From contig NZ_BOMS01000017.1 of the NCBI RefSeq assembly GCF_016862315.1, positions 1 through 64,000 on the forward strand: 64,000 nucleotides of DNA. The letters run 5' to 3'. Positions 27,517 through 36,580 of this stretch are shown here, one piece after another. Position numbers and translations under genes: made by a program. The notes beneath the pieces are model-generated. The model was not told the origin of the DNA and ran no database searches. It saw nothing but the letters and a program-made list of their open reading frames with translations. Within the stretch, counting starts at the first letter, position 1. Every line of letters starts with the position of its first letter. This stretch comes from Actinoplanes palleronii. Its GTDB lineage: Bacteria > Actinomycetota > Actinomycetes > Mycobacteriales > Micromonosporaceae.

Positions 27517-27826
27517 CCACCGCGGACCCCAGCCGCCCCTCCAACACCGAACGCGGACTCCCACCGCCCCGCCGGTGCCGAGCGCGGACCCTTGCCGCCC
27601 CTTCAGTACCGAGCGCGGACCCTTGCCGCCCCTTCAGCACCGAGCGCGGACCCCAGCCGCCCCTCCAACACCGAGCGCGGACGTCCGCCGCCCCGCCGGC
27701 GCCGAACGCGGACCCCTGCCGTCCCTTCAATGCCGAGCGCGGACGTCCACCGCCCCGCCGGCGCCGAACGCGGACCCCAGCCGCCCCTTCAACACTGAGC
27801 GCGGACTTCCACCGCCCCGCTGGCAT
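27517..27826. repeat. 31-bp minisatellite, about ten units
   Basis: Nine contiguous 31-bp units start at 27548, preceded by one degenerate unit. Each opens with C/TGA-x-CGCGGAC and has a central GCCG-C/T-CC block. Units differ by point changes and alternate between two ends (TTCAxxxC and GCCGGxxC). Long frames open on both strands here, but the 31-bp period rotates the frame and the codon pattern is not gene-like. I read the whole 27357-28059 stretch as non-coding. Confidence 0.8.
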
Positions 27827-28059
27827 CGACCACCCACGCCGACCGCCGCAGCAACACCGAGCGACCGACCATCCCGGCCCACAATCGACACACCCACCCA
27901 CCTGCCCGAACACATCGGACACCACTCCGAAGCCGCAGGGCCCACCGAGATCAAAATGGGGGAGCGGCTCGGCTGGCGCTGGGAGTCGTCATCCGGGCCG
28001 GGAAGCGGCCGTGAGCACCAGCCGGACGGCAACGCGACGGCGCCGTGCGGCCGGTCCGG

Positions 28060-28779
28060 TCAGTCGGTGCTGATGCGGGCGTGCTGGTGCATGTCGTGCC
28101 AGCCGTCCGCGTGGCGGGCCTCGCTGCGCTTGATCCCCTCGGCGAGGTATCCGGCCTGGACCGCGACCCGGCACGACGCCCCGTTCGCGGTCGAGTGGCT
28201 CAGCTCCAGCCGGTGCAGCCCCAGGACATCGAAGGCCCAGGTGGTCAGCGCCCCCAGTGCCCGCGGCGCGAACCGCTGCCCGCGAAACCCCGGCAGTACC
28301 CAGTAGGAGATCGAAGCCAGCCCTTCCGCCAGATCAATCCGCCGCAACCCGACCTGCCCCACCACCGCACCGGCACCGGCCGGCTCACCGAGCGCCCCAT
28401 CGCCACTGGCCGGCTCACCGAGCGCCTCACCGCCACCGGCCGGCTCACCGAGCGCTCCACCACCACCGGCCGGCTCACCGAGCGCTCCACCACCACCGGC
28501 CCGCTCACCGAGCGGCCCGCCACAGTCCACGATGGCCCATCCGGCATCGGTCTTGTCATGCCAGCGCCGGGGCCAGCCGAGGATCCAGGCGGTGGCCTCG
28601 TCCTCGCTCATGGTGCGGCAGTGCCACCGCTGAATCGCCGGATCGGCGAACCCGGCGACCACCGTGTCCCGGTCACCCTCCTGCCACGGCCGCAGCAGCA
28701 CACCCTCGCCCTTGATCTCCGGCTGCACCAGCCCGGACAAACTCCCAGCGGTCAGCGCAGGCGTGACAAGAGACGGCAT
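28060..28779 (-). CDS. RimJ/RimL-type GNAT acetyltransferase with ten-residue repeat insertion
   Basis: A 239-aa GNAT enzyme. Core: LLRPWQEGDRDTVVAGF, VGLRRIDLAEGLASISYWVL, motif A GFRGQRFAPRALGALTTWAF, and LELSHSTANGASCRVAVQAG. The fold resembles ribosomal-protein or amine acetyltransferases. Residues about 87-136 are five copies of a decapeptide (consensus GGALGEPAGG) inserted between strand WAIVD and strand VVGQVGLRR. Relatives have a short turn there. The first acetyltransferase at 844 carries a different repeat in what appears to be the same turn. Confidence 0.82.
   Translation of the reverse strand: MPSLVTPALTAGSLSGLVQPEIKGEGVLLRPWQEGDRDTVVAGFADPAIQRWHCRTMSEDEATAWILGWPRRWHDKTDAGWAIVDCGGPLGERAGGGGALGEPAGGGGALGEPAGGGEALGEPASGDGALGEPAGAGAVVGQVGLRRIDLAEGLASISYWVLPGFRGQRFAPRALGALTTWAFDVLGLHRLELSHSTANGASCRVAVQAGYLAEGIKRSEARHADGWHDMHQHARISTD
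28381..28530. repeat. 30-bp in-frame tandem repeat in GNAT gene
   Basis: Five 30-bp units, each starting CGGCTCACCGAGCG or CCGCTCACCGAGCG on the plus strand, at 28381, 28411, 28441, 28471 and 28501. The unit keeps the reading frame of the minus-strand gene and encodes the decapeptide array. Confidence 0.85.
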
Positions 28780-28844
28780 CCCCCGACTCTAAAACGCCCG
28801 CGCCCCGCCACCGACGACCCAGGCCGCCGCGCGCCGCCAGGCGC

Positions 28845-28901
28845 CCGGCTGGCCCTCAGCGGTGTCTCCGACGGCCCGAGACACCCCTGGGGCCCAGCCG
28901 G
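28845..28901. repeat. Stem-loop element, copy 1
   Basis: Arms from CCGGCTGG (28845) to CCAGCCGG (28901) pair with a few mismatches around an inner GGTGTCTC/GAGACACC stem. The order GGCTGG-CTCAG-GGTG matches copies 2 and 3. It lies in the 427-bp gap between a GNAT start and the sdhB end. Confidence 0.65.
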
Positions 28902-28905
28902 AGTC

Positions 28906-28999
28906 CGTGGACGGCGTCGGGCATGCGTGGACGGCGTCGGACCATGCGTGGACGGCGTCGGGCCACGCGCGGGTGGCATCGGGTCGCGCGCGGGTGGCG
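28906..28999. repeat. 21-bp tandem repeat
   Basis: About four to five units beginning GTGGACGGCGTCGG, becoming GCGGGTGGCATCGGG at the right end. The period is 20-21 bp. It could be read as a seven-residue repeat on the plus strand, but no start, ribosome site or homology supports a gene. Confidence 0.6.
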
Positions 29000-29042
29000 T
29001 GTGGTGAGTGGTGGGTTCAGGCCGCCGCGCGGTTGCGGGGTG

Positions 29043-29095
29043 GGCTGGGCCTCAGGGGTGCCTCCGCGATGCGGAGGCACCCCTGAGAGCCAGCC
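29043..29095. repeat. Stem-loop element, copy 2
   Basis: A perfect 17-bp stem (CTCAGGGGTGCCTCCGC with its complement, 3-nt loop) flanked by GGCTGG and CCAGCC. The stem core is the same as in copy 3, 16 kb away. It lies 111 bp beyond the sdhB stop and may terminate sdh transcription. Confidence 0.75.
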
Positions 29096-29206
29096 GGGGT
29101 CTGGGGGCGCGTGGCGGTCCGGTGGGGCGCGGTGTCGCGGCGGCCTCACGGGCGGGACTCGGCTCGTAGCCTGCGGGCGGGACTCCCGTTTCGTACAAGA
29201 AAGGGG

Positions 29207-30175
29207 TTATGAGGGGTCGGGGTGGTGGTAGGTGACGCGTTCCGGAGGGAGGGGGAAGGTGATGTCCTCGCCGAACGGGGACGGGCCGCCCTGGATCGGC
29301 GCGGAGAGTTCGGCGATGTCGAGGCGGCCGTCCGGGCCGAGGGCCGGGCTCTCCGGCAGGCGGCGGCCGGAGGGGGTCTCGGCGGTGGCCGGGGTGGCGC
29401 GCGGGACGGACTCGCCGGCGGCCTCGAGCTGGTCGCGGCGGAAGATCTTGCGGCCGAGGCGGACCAGGGGGTCGTAGCGGCGGTCGACGACGCGCTCCTT
29501 CATCGGGATGATGGCGTTGTCAGTGATCTTGATGTGTTCCGGGCAGACCTCGGTGCAGCACTTGGTGATGTTGCAGAAGCCGAGGCCCTGGCCCTGCTGG
29601 GCGTGCTGCTTGCGGTCGGTGCGGGCGTCCAGCGGGTGCATGTCCAGCTCGGCGGCGCGGATGAAGAAGCGCGGGCCGGCGAACGCCTCCTTGTTCTCCT
29701 CGTGGTCGCGGACCACATGGCAGGTGTTCTGGCAGAGGAAGCACTCGATGCACTTGCGGAACTCCTGGCTGCGTTCCACGTCGACCTGCTGCATCCGGTA
29801 CTCACCGGGGGCGACGCCGGCCGGCGGCGCGAACGCCGGGGTCTCGCGGGCCTTCTCGTAGTTGAAGGAGACGTCGGTGACCAGGTCGCGGATCACCGGG
29901 AACGTCCGCAGCGGGGTGATCGTGACCGTCTCGTCCGCGGTGAACGTGGACATCCGGGTCATGCAGCCCAGCCGGGGCATGCCGTTGATCTCCATGGAAC
30001 AGGAGCCGCACTTGCCGGCCTTGCAGTTCCACCGGCAGGCCAGGTCGGGTGTCTGGGTGGCCTGCAACCGGTGGATCACGTCGAGGACCACCTCGCCCTC
30101 GTTGACCTCGACGTCGAAGTCCTCCAGGTCTCCGCCGGACGAGTCGCCCCGCCAGACGCGAAAGTGGCGTTTCAC
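29207..30175 (-). CDS. sdhB: Succinate dehydrogenase iron-sulfur subunit (Sdh1 type)
   Basis: A 322-aa electron-transfer subunit. N-terminal ferredoxin domain has [2Fe-2S] ligands Cys51, Cys56, Cys59 and Cys71 (NCKAGKCGSC). The C-terminal domain has CIECFLCQNTC and later CCTEVCPEHIK for the [4Fe-4S] and [3Fe-4S] clusters. It has a C-terminal extension of about 60 residues. It starts with GTG 30175 overlapping the sdhA stop (GTGA). It passes electrons from FAD to the quinone site at the membrane. Confidence 0.93.
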   Translation of the reverse strand: MKRHFRVWRGDSSGGDLEDFDVEVNEGEVVLDVIHRLQATQTPDLACRWNCKAGKCGSCSMEINGMPRLGCMTRMSTFTADETVTITPLRTFPVIRDLVTDVSFNYEKARETPAFAPPAGVAPGEYRMQQVDVERSQEFRKCIECFLCQNTCHVVRDHEENKEAFAGPRFFIRAAELDMHPLDARTDRKQHAQQGQGLGFCNITKCCTEVCPEHIKITDNAIIPMKERVVDRRYDPLVRLGRKIFRRDQLEAAGESVPRATPATAETPSGRRLPESPALGPDGRLDIAELSAPIQGGPSPFGEDITFPLPPERVTYHHPDPS

Positions 30176-32058
30176 TCTTCCCCCAGCTCCTCGTCGGTCA
30201 GGTATTTCGCCAGCTCACTGCGCTCGAAGAGGTCGAACAGCTCGGGCCGCATGGCCGGAACCGGCTTGCGTTCCAGGTGCACCTGGCCGCCCTCGTCGAG
30301 CGAGCAGACCAGGTTGACCCGGCGCCACTGCGGGGACATCTTCGGGAAGTCCTCCCGGGTGTGCCCGCCGCGGGACTCCTCCCGCTCCAGCGCGGCCTTC
30401 GCCGTGCACTCCGAGACGACGAGCATGTTGCGCAGGTCGAGGGCCAGGTGCCAGCCCGGGTTGTAGCGCCGGCCGCCGCCGACCGCGACGGTCGCCACCC
30501 GCAGCCGGATCTCGTGCAGGCGTTTCAGGGCGTCGCTGAGCTCGCCCTCCCGGCGGATGATGCCGACCAGGTCGCCCATCACCGCCTGCAGGTCCTGCTG
30601 CAACGTGTACGGGTTCTCCCCGTCGGCGCGGGCCAGCGGCGCGAGGGCCACCTCGGTCGCCGCGGCCACGTCCACCCGGGACACCTTGGGGCGCGAGGGC
30701 AACGCGTCGAGATACGCCGCCGCGTGCTCCCCGGCTCGCTTGCCGAAGACCAGCAGGTCGGAGAGGGAGTTGCCGCCCAGCCGGTTGGAGCCGTGCATGC
30801 CGCCGGACACCTCACCGGCGGCGAACAGGCCCTGCACCGAGCCGAACGCGGCGCCGGAATCCGGGTCGACCTCGACCCCGCCCATCACGTAGTGGCAGGT
30901 CGGGCCGACCTCCATCGGCTCCTTGGTGATGTCGACGTCGGCCAGCTCCTTGAACTGGTGGTGCATCGACGGGAGCCGCCGGATGATCTGCTCGGCCGGC
31001 AGCCGGGTGGAGATGTCCAGGAAGACGCCGCCGGCCGGGCTGCCCCGGCCCGCCTTGACCTCGCTGTTGATCGCCCGGGCCACCTCGTCGCGGGGCAGCA
31101 GCTCGGGCGGGCGGCGGTTGTCGTCCGGGTCGGTGTACCAGCGGTCGGCCTCCTCCTCGGTCTCCGCGTACTGCTTGCGGAAGACGTCGGGGACGTACTC
31201 GAACATGAAGCGTTTGCCCTCGGAGTTGCGCAGCACCCCGCCGTCGCCCCGGACCGACTCGGTGACCAGGATGCCCTTCACGCTCGGCGGCCAGACCATG
31301 CCGGTCGGGTGGAACTGCAGGAACTCCATGTTGATCAGCGTGGCGCCGGCGCGCAGGGCGAGCGCGTGGCCGTCGCCGGTGTACTCCCAGGAGTTCGAGG
31401 TGACCTTGTAGCTGCGGCCGACACCACCGGTGGCGAGCACCACCGCGGGCGCCTCGAAGAGCAGCAGGTCGCCGGACTCGCGGTCGTAGCCGAACGCGCC
31501 GGCCACCCGGTCGCCGTCGAGCATCAGCTCGGTGATCGTGGTCTCCTGGAACACCCGGATCCGCGCGTCGTAGCTGCCGGTCGCGGCGAAGTCCTCCTGC
31601 TGCAGCGAGACGATCTTCTGCTGCAGGGTGCGGATCAGCTCCAGGCCGGTCCGGTCGCCGACGTGGGCGAGCCGGGGGTACTCGTGGCCGCCGAAGTTGC
31701 GCTGGGAGATCTTGCCGTCTTTCGTCCGGTCGAAGAGCGCCCCGTACGTCTCCAGCTCCCAGATGCGTTCCGGTGCCTCCTTGGCGTGCAGCTCGGCCAT
31801 CCGGAAGTTGTTCAGGAACTTGCCGCCGCGCATGGTGTCCCGGAAGTGCACCATCCAGTTGTCCCGGCTGTTCGCGTTGCCCATCGCGGCGGCCGCGCCG
31901 CCCTCGGCCATCACGGTGTGCGCCTTGCCGAACAGCGACTTGGAGATGATCGCGGTCTTCTTGCCGGCCAGCCGGGCCTCGATCGCGGCGCGCAGCCCGG
32001 CCCCGCCGGCTCCGATCACCACGACGTCGTACAGGTGGCGGGTGGGAGTTGTCGTCAT
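30172..32058 (-). CDS. sdhA: Succinate dehydrogenase flavoprotein subunit (Sdh1 type)
   Basis: A 628-aa flavoprotein that oxidises succinate to fumarate. FAD fold VVVIGAGGAGLRAAIEA, covalent-FAD His47 in KAHTVMAEGG, substrate site MEFLQFHPTGM, the catalytic-arginine region with LLPRDEVARAI, and YVMGGVEVD / AAGEVSGGMHGSNRLGGNSL. Long upstream frame extensions are not supported; ATG 32058 follows the anchor gene by 11 nt. The subunit order anchor-FAD-FeS matches mycobacterial Sdh1 (Rv0249c-Rv0247c). Confidence 0.94.
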   Translation of the reverse strand: MTTTPTRHLYDVVVIGAGGAGLRAAIEARLAGKKTAIISKSLFGKAHTVMAEGGAAAAMGNANSRDNWMVHFRDTMRGGKFLNNFRMAELHAKEAPERIWELETYGALFDRTKDGKISQRNFGGHEYPRLAHVGDRTGLELIRTLQQKIVSLQQEDFAATGSYDARIRVFQETTITELMLDGDRVAGAFGYDRESGDLLLFEAPAVVLATGGVGRSYKVTSNSWEYTGDGHALALRAGATLINMEFLQFHPTGMVWPPSVKGILVTESVRGDGGVLRNSEGKRFMFEYVPDVFRKQYAETEEEADRWYTDPDDNRRPPELLPRDEVARAINSEVKAGRGSPAGGVFLDISTRLPAEQIIRRLPSMHHQFKELADVDITKEPMEVGPTCHYVMGGVEVDPDSGAAFGSVQGLFAAGEVSGGMHGSNRLGGNSLSDLLVFGKRAGEHAAAYLDALPSRPKVSRVDVAAATEVALAPLARADGENPYTLQQDLQAVMGDLVGIIRREGELSDALKRLHEIRLRVATVAVGGGRRYNPGWHLALDLRNMLVVSECTAKAALEREESRGGHTREDFPKMSPQWRRVNLVCSLDEGGQVHLERKPVPAMRPELFDLFERSELAKYLTDEELGEE

Positions 32059-32069
32059 CGTCTCGTCCC

Positions 32070-32855
32070 CTAACCGATGAGCCGCAGGTCGGAGATCCAG
32101 TCGGCGGAGAGCGCCATGATGTAGAAATCGGTCAGCGCGAGGGTGCCGAGGGTGACCCAGGCCAGCAGCATGTGCCGGGTGTTCAGCTTCGACACGAACG
32201 TCCAGAAGCGGTAACGCACCGGGTGTTTCGAGAAGTGCTTGAGCCGGCCGCCGGCGATGTGCCGGCAGGAGTGGCAGGACAGCGTGTACGCCCAGAGCAT
32301 GATCACGTTGACCCAGAGGATCACGTTGCCGAGTCCGAGGCCGGTGGCCTGCGCGCGGATCGCGTCCCAGGTGTTGATCACCGAGATGATCGCGGCGGCG
32401 TAGAACGCGTACCGGTGTGCGTTCTGGAAGACCAGCGGGAACCGGGTCTCGCCGGAGTACTTCTCGTGCCGGTCGGGCACCGCGCAGGCCGGCGGCGACA
32501 GCCAGAACGCCCGGTAGTAGGCCTTCCGGTAGTAGTAGCACGTCAGCCGGAAGAGCAGCAGGAACGGCAGGGTGAGCGACGCCTCCGGGATGAGCCAGAA
32601 ATTCGGCAGGGGAGTGCCGAACTCGGCGGCGTCGCCGCAACGGTCGGTGAGACAGGGCGAGTAGAACGGCGTCAGGTAGTGGTAGGCCTCCACGTAGAAC
32701 CACTTGTGCATGAAGACCCGGACCGTCGCATACGTCACCCAGGCGGTCAGCCCGAGAAACGTGATCAGTGGCGCCAGCCACCACCGATCGGTCCTGAGTG
32801 TCCGTGCCGTGATCGCCGCGCGTGCCCGCACGCCCGGCCTCGTTGCCGTCGTCAT
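32070..32855 (-). CDS. sdhC: Succinate dehydrogenase membrane anchor (Sdh1 type)
   Basis: A 261-aa protein with five predicted membrane helices (for example WLAPLITFLGLTAWVTYATV and VILWVNVIMLWAYTLSCHSC). It resembles the single large anchor subunit of mycobacterial Sdh1 rather than the SdhC/SdhD pair. Several histidines near helix ends (HKW, SCHSCRH, TRH) could ligate heme. ATG 32855 has AGGGGG 6 nt upstream; an in-frame start further up is less well supported. First gene of the sdh operon. Confidence 0.86.
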   Translation of the reverse strand: MTTATRPGVRARAAITARTLRTDRWWLAPLITFLGLTAWVTYATVRVFMHKWFYVEAYHYLTPFYSPCLTDRCGDAAEFGTPLPNFWLIPEASLTLPFLLLFRLTCYYYRKAYYRAFWLSPPACAVPDRHEKYSGETRFPLVFQNAHRYAFYAAAIISVINTWDAIRAQATGLGLGNVILWVNVIMLWAYTLSCHSCRHIAGGRLKHFSKHPVRYRFWTFVSKLNTRHMLLAWVTLGTLALTDFYIMALSADWISDLRLIG

Positions 32856-32984
32856 GCATCCCCCTGCCGGTGCCGCGTCAGGTGCGCGGGGCCGACCGGT
32901 AGCGGACACAGTGGTGCCCCGCGCTCAGCCGTCCTCGCGCGACGGTGATGTGTGGCACACGTTACGCCGACGGTCCGACAGATT

Positions 32985-33032
32985 GCGGGCCGGGGATGCC
33001 ATGTGGTTCACAAAAGCATCATCCCGGCCCGC
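32985..33032 (-). terminator. GC-rich stem-loop after tldE
   Basis: GCGGGCCGGG at 32985 pairs with CCCGGCCCGC ending at 33032, with ATG/CAT continuing the stem past a bulge. No T-run follows. It separates the end of tldE from the sdh promoter region; nothing else is evident in 32856-33060. Confidence 0.5.
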
Positions 33033-33060
33033 AGTGACGATCGCCGATACGCTAATAGAT

Positions 33061-34494
33061 CTATCCGGAAGCGTTCCCGGTGATGTTCCAGGACGCCAGG
33101 TGCAGGGCCGGCGCGGCGTACCGTCCGCGGCTCCACGAGTCGGGCAGCAGCACCGACTCGGCGCCGATCCCGAGCACCCGGCCCGGGCTGAGCGCCTGCG
33201 GGTACGACTGGGTGAACCGCAGGTTGCTCACCGGCCGGACGATCTCCCCGTCCTCCACCAGCCACACCCCGTTGCGGGTCAGGCCGGTCACCACGAGCGT
33301 CTTCGGGTCCAGCACCCGGGTGTACCAGAGGTCGGTGACCAGCAGCCCCCGGCGCATCCGGGCGACCAGCGGGCGCGCCGACTCGGCGATCACCGGCGAC
33401 CCGGCCGCGCCACCCGGCGACGACACCGGGCCCGCCTCCAGCCGCAGGTGCGACGCGAACGGCCCCCACGACCGGGACGTCGACGACCCGTGCCCGGTCG
33501 ACTCGGCGCCGGTCTCGGCCGCGGACGTCCGGTCGTGTGTCACCGCCCGGGTGACCCCCTCACGGACCAGCACCAGCGAGCGCGCCGGAGTGCCCTCGTC
33601 GTCGAACGGCAGGCCGGGCGCCGGCTCGCCCCGGCTGCCCAGCGGGTCGTCGACGATGGTGATCGACGGGTCGAACTGCTCCGCGCCGAGCTCGGCGAAC
33701 GACTGCTTCTGCGCCCACGACTTGCCGTTGAAGCCGAACACCGCGAAGTTCTGCAGCAGGTCGGCGACCGCGGTCGGCTCGAGCACCACCTCGTAGTGCC
33801 CCGGTGGCAGCTCGGCGGGCTCGGCCGCGGCCCGCGCCTTGACCGCCGCGCGGGCGCCCAGCACCGCGCCGTCCAGCTCGGCGAGCCGGGAGGTGGCCAG
33901 CCGCGCCACGCCGTCCGCGCCGCCGGTGCGGGCGATGCCGTCCATCGCGGCCTCCGCGGTCCGGCCCTCGACGGCCTGGCCCGCGGTGTTCGCGAAGGCG
34001 GCCGAGACGTACCCGGTCCGGCAGTACCCGGCCGTCTCCAGGCCCTCGGCCGCGTCGACGAACGCGCGGACCCGCTCGGCCCGCTCGCCCGGTGTGGCCC
34101 GGGCGGTCGCCTCGTCGAAGCCGAACTCCAGCCCGGAACGCTCGCCGGAGCCCGGGTGACCGGCCGAGATGTGCAGCGCCGCGGGCCGGGTGAGGCCGGC
34201 CCAGGACGGGTCGGGCGGGGTGACCCGGGCCGCCGCGATGGTCCGCTCGACCAGCGAGCGCAGCCCGTCCGCTCCGGTCAGGGTGCTCGAGCCGCTCGCG
34301 GTCCGCCCGTCCAGGTGCAACCGCAGGCGTACGCCGGTGGTGGCCTCGGCCATGTTCTGGTGGATCGCCGAGTTGGCGAACCGGGTCAGCGCCAGCGCGT
34401 CGTGCCGGACCGTCACCTCGGCCTCGGCGGACCGGCCGGCCAGCTCGCGGACCAGCTCGATCATCTTCGCCGCGATCTGCAACTCGGCGCTCAT
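33061..34494 (-). CDS. tldE: TldE/PmbA-family protease subunit
   Basis: A 477-aa TldD/PmbA superfamily protein without the HExxxH metal motif, hence the TldE partner. Features: TRFANSAIHQNMAE near the start and PFDDEGTPARSLVLVREG in the second half. TldD and TldE form a heterodimer that degrades unfolded peptides and trims some ribosomal peptides. The start overlaps the tldD stop (ATGA), so subunits are made together. No peptide precursor gene was recognised nearby. Confidence 0.86.
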   Translation of the reverse strand: MSAELQIAAKMIELVRELAGRSAEAEVTVRHDALALTRFANSAIHQNMAEATTGVRLRLHLDGRTASGSSTLTGADGLRSLVERTIAAARVTPPDPSWAGLTRPAALHISAGHPGSGERSGLEFGFDEATARATPGERAERVRAFVDAAEGLETAGYCRTGYVSAAFANTAGQAVEGRTAEAAMDGIARTGGADGVARLATSRLAELDGAVLGARAAVKARAAAEPAELPPGHYEVVLEPTAVADLLQNFAVFGFNGKSWAQKQSFAELGAEQFDPSITIVDDPLGSRGEPAPGLPFDDEGTPARSLVLVREGVTRAVTHDRTSAAETGAESTGHGSSTSRSWGPFASHLRLEAGPVSSPGGAAGSPVIAESARPLVARMRRGLLVTDLWYTRVLDPKTLVVTGLTRNGVWLVEDGEIVRPVSNLRFTQSYPQALSPGRVLGIGAESVLLPDSWSRGRYAAPALHLASWNITGNASG

Positions 34495-35918
34495 CCCTGG
34501 ACCCCTACCCGGACGTTGGTGAACCGGGCCGGCGCGGCCGGATGCCCGGTGTGCCCGACCTGGCCGGGCTGGCCCTTCCCGCAGTTCGGCGTGCCCCAGG
34601 CGATCGTCTCGGAGGAGAGCATGTCCATCGACGCCCAGAACTTCGGGCCGATCCCGGTGTAGGTCGGGTTGCGCAGCATCCGGCCCCGCTTCCCGTTCTT
34701 GACCTCGTACCCGATCTCGCAGCCGAACTGGAAGTTCAGCCGCCGGTCGTCGATCGACCAGGACCGGTTGACGTCCATGAACACCCCGTCGTCGGTGGCC
34801 GCGATGATCTCGTCGAGGGTGTGCGGGCCGGGCTCCAGCCCGACGTTCGTCATCCGTACCATCGGCAGCCGGGACCAGCCGTCGGAGCGCACGCTGCCGG
34901 CGTAGTCCAGCCCGGCGACCGCTGCCGAGTCCCGCCCGGCCAGCACGCCGACCCAGATGCCGTCCTTGACCGCGTGCCGCTTGACCGCCGGGGTGCCCTC
35001 GTCGTCGAACCCGAAGCTGCCCAGCGCGCCCGGGAAGGTCGGGTCGATCGTGATGTTCATCAGGTCCGAGCCGTACCGCAGGGCGCCGAGCTTGCTCAGG
35101 TCGAGCCAGCTGGTGCCGGCGAACGCGGCCTCCCAGCCGAGGATCCGGTCCAGCTCGATGGCGTGCCCGACCGACTCGTGGATCTGCAGGGCGAGCTGCG
35201 AGCCGCCGAGGATCAGCGAGGTCTCGCCGGCCGGGCAGAGCGGCGCGGTGAGCAGCGCCCGCGCCTGTTCAGCCATCTGCGCCGCGTTGCCGACCAGGTC
35301 GAGCTCGTCGACCAGCTCCCAGCCGCGGGTGCCGTACTGCCCGGGCAGTGAGCGGCGCTGGACCTCGCCCTCGCCGATCGCGGTGGCGGTCACCCCGCCG
35401 CCGCACTCCCGGATGTGCTGGTCGATGCGGTGGCCCTCGCTGGAGACGAACCACTTGTGGGTGTCCCAGACCGCGTAGTGCGCCTGTGCCAGGTCGGCGC
35501 CCGCCTCCTTGGCCACCGTGGTCGCCCGGACCAGCAGGTCACCCTTGTCGGAGAGCGGCACCGACAGCGGGTCGACCTTGCAGTCGCTGGCCCAGCTCGC
35601 CACCACCGGCGCGGACGGCACCAGCTCGACCGGGGGACCGGCCACCTGGGCGCTGGCCGCGGCGATCTGCGCGGCGCGGCGCCCGGCCGCGCGCGCGGAG
35701 GGTTCGGACAGATCCGGGACGGCGTAGAAGCCCCAACTCGAACCGACCAGGGCGCGCACGCCCAGGCCGGCACTCTCGTCGGAGCCGAGATCCTCGACGG
35801 CGCCGTTGCGTGCCGTCATCGACTCGGTGCGGCAGACCATGACGCGGGCGTCCGCATAGCGGGCCCCGGCGTCGAGCGCGGCCTGCACCGCCGCGCCCGC
35901 CTCATCGAAGTGGCTCAT
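34491..35918 (-). CDS. tldD: TldD-family zinc metalloprotease subunit
   Basis: A 475-aa active subunit. The metal motif H-E-x3-H is at 247-252 (HESVGH) and the third-ligand region with GTPNCGKGQPGQ lies near the C-terminus. FDDEGTPAVKRHAVKDG and MNITIDPTFPGALGSFG are conserved. ATG 35918 has AGGAG upstream; a frame extension of ten codons is less likely. It cleaves peptides entering the TldDE chamber. Confidence 0.88.
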   Translation of the reverse strand: MSHFDEAGAAVQAALDAGARYADARVMVCRTESMTARNGAVEDLGSDESAGLGVRALVGSSWGFYAVPDLSEPSARAAGRRAAQIAAASAQVAGPPVELVPSAPVVASWASDCKVDPLSVPLSDKGDLLVRATTVAKEAGADLAQAHYAVWDTHKWFVSSEGHRIDQHIRECGGGVTATAIGEGEVQRRSLPGQYGTRGWELVDELDLVGNAAQMAEQARALLTAPLCPAGETSLILGGSQLALQIHESVGHAIELDRILGWEAAFAGTSWLDLSKLGALRYGSDLMNITIDPTFPGALGSFGFDDEGTPAVKRHAVKDGIWVGVLAGRDSAAVAGLDYAGSVRSDGWSRLPMVRMTNVGLEPGPHTLDEIIAATDDGVFMDVNRSWSIDDRRLNFQFGCEIGYEVKNGKRGRMLRNPTYTGIGPKFWASMDMLSSETIAWGTPNCGKGQPGQVGHTGHPAAPARFTNVRVGVQG

Positions 35919-35960
35919 GCTCCTGACCCTAGGCGGACCGGGCGACAATTTTCATCCGCC

Positions 35961-36515
35961 TCACCCAGGCGGCAGCAACTCCGCCGGGTCGATCGTCACG
36001 GCCACCGGGTCGGTCAGCCGCAGCAACTCGCCGGGTTCGGCGCTCGCGTACTCGGTGTACCGGCCGCCGGTGAGAGTGTGCAGCCACAGCGTGCCGGTGT
36101 CCGGTTCGGCCAGCAGGTACCAGGGGATGCCGGCCGCCGCGTAGTAGTGGGCCTTGAGGACCCGGTCGATCGTGGCGCTCGCCGGTGAGAGGACCTCGCC
36201 GACCAGGCGCACCGCCGCCGAGTCGACGACGAGCTCGCCGAAGTCGAGCCCGGTCGTGACGACCAGGTCGGGGACGGTGATGCGACCGGGCCGGAGCCGG
36301 ACGTTGACCGCGCCGAGCACGTGGTGACCGGCCTGCCCCGCACCGCGGTGCAGCGCGAGTTTCAGCTCGCCGGTCACGTGCTGGTGCAGGACGCCGGGCG
36401 CCACTGTCACGTGCAGGCCGCCGTCGAAGAGCTCGACGCGCTCGGGCGTCTCGCCGAGGGCCAGGAACTCGGACTCGGTCAGGGGACGGGCGGCGGGGAA
36501 GAGGGCGGATGTCAT
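35961..36515 (-). CDS. Uma2-family (DUF820) PD-(D/E)XK nuclease-like protein
   Basis: A 184-aa protein of the Uma2 family, abundant in actinomycetes and cyanobacteria, with a restriction-endonuclease-like fold. Features: LTESEFLALGETPERVELFDG with catalytic Glu, VNVRLRPGRITVPDLVV with the P-D pair, and LVGEVLSPASATIDRVLKAHYYAAAGIPWYLL with E...K. The role in cells is unknown. It stands alone upstream of tldD. Confidence 0.8.
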   Translation of the reverse strand: MTSALFPAARPLTESEFLALGETPERVELFDGGLHVTVAPGVLHQHVTGELKLALHRGAGQAGHHVLGAVNVRLRPGRITVPDLVVTTGLDFGELVVDSAAVRLVGEVLSPASATIDRVLKAHYYAAAGIPWYLLAEPDTGTLWLHTLTGGRYTEYASAEPGELLRLTDPVAVTIDPAELLPPG

Positions 36516-36580
36516 GGCACCTCCGGGCAGTCGGAAGCCGGCTCACCCGCATTCTAGTCCCGTGACAGCCTGTCCGGTGA

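Noticed and set aside
27323..28306. Long frames on both strands across the 31-bp array, giving Arg/Gly- or Pro-rich repeat proteins
   Set aside because: The 31-bp period rotates the frame, and there is no ribosome site or known fold. Equal openness on both strands points to composition, not coding.
28862..29086. Plus-strand 74-codon frame with seven-residue repeats
   Set aside because: No ribosome site; it runs into the stem-loop element, and the repeat explains the open frame.
33061..35918. RiPP maturation locus built on tldD/tldE
   Set aside because: No precursor peptide, leader-binding domain or modifying enzyme was found nearby. The pair is a common housekeeping set.
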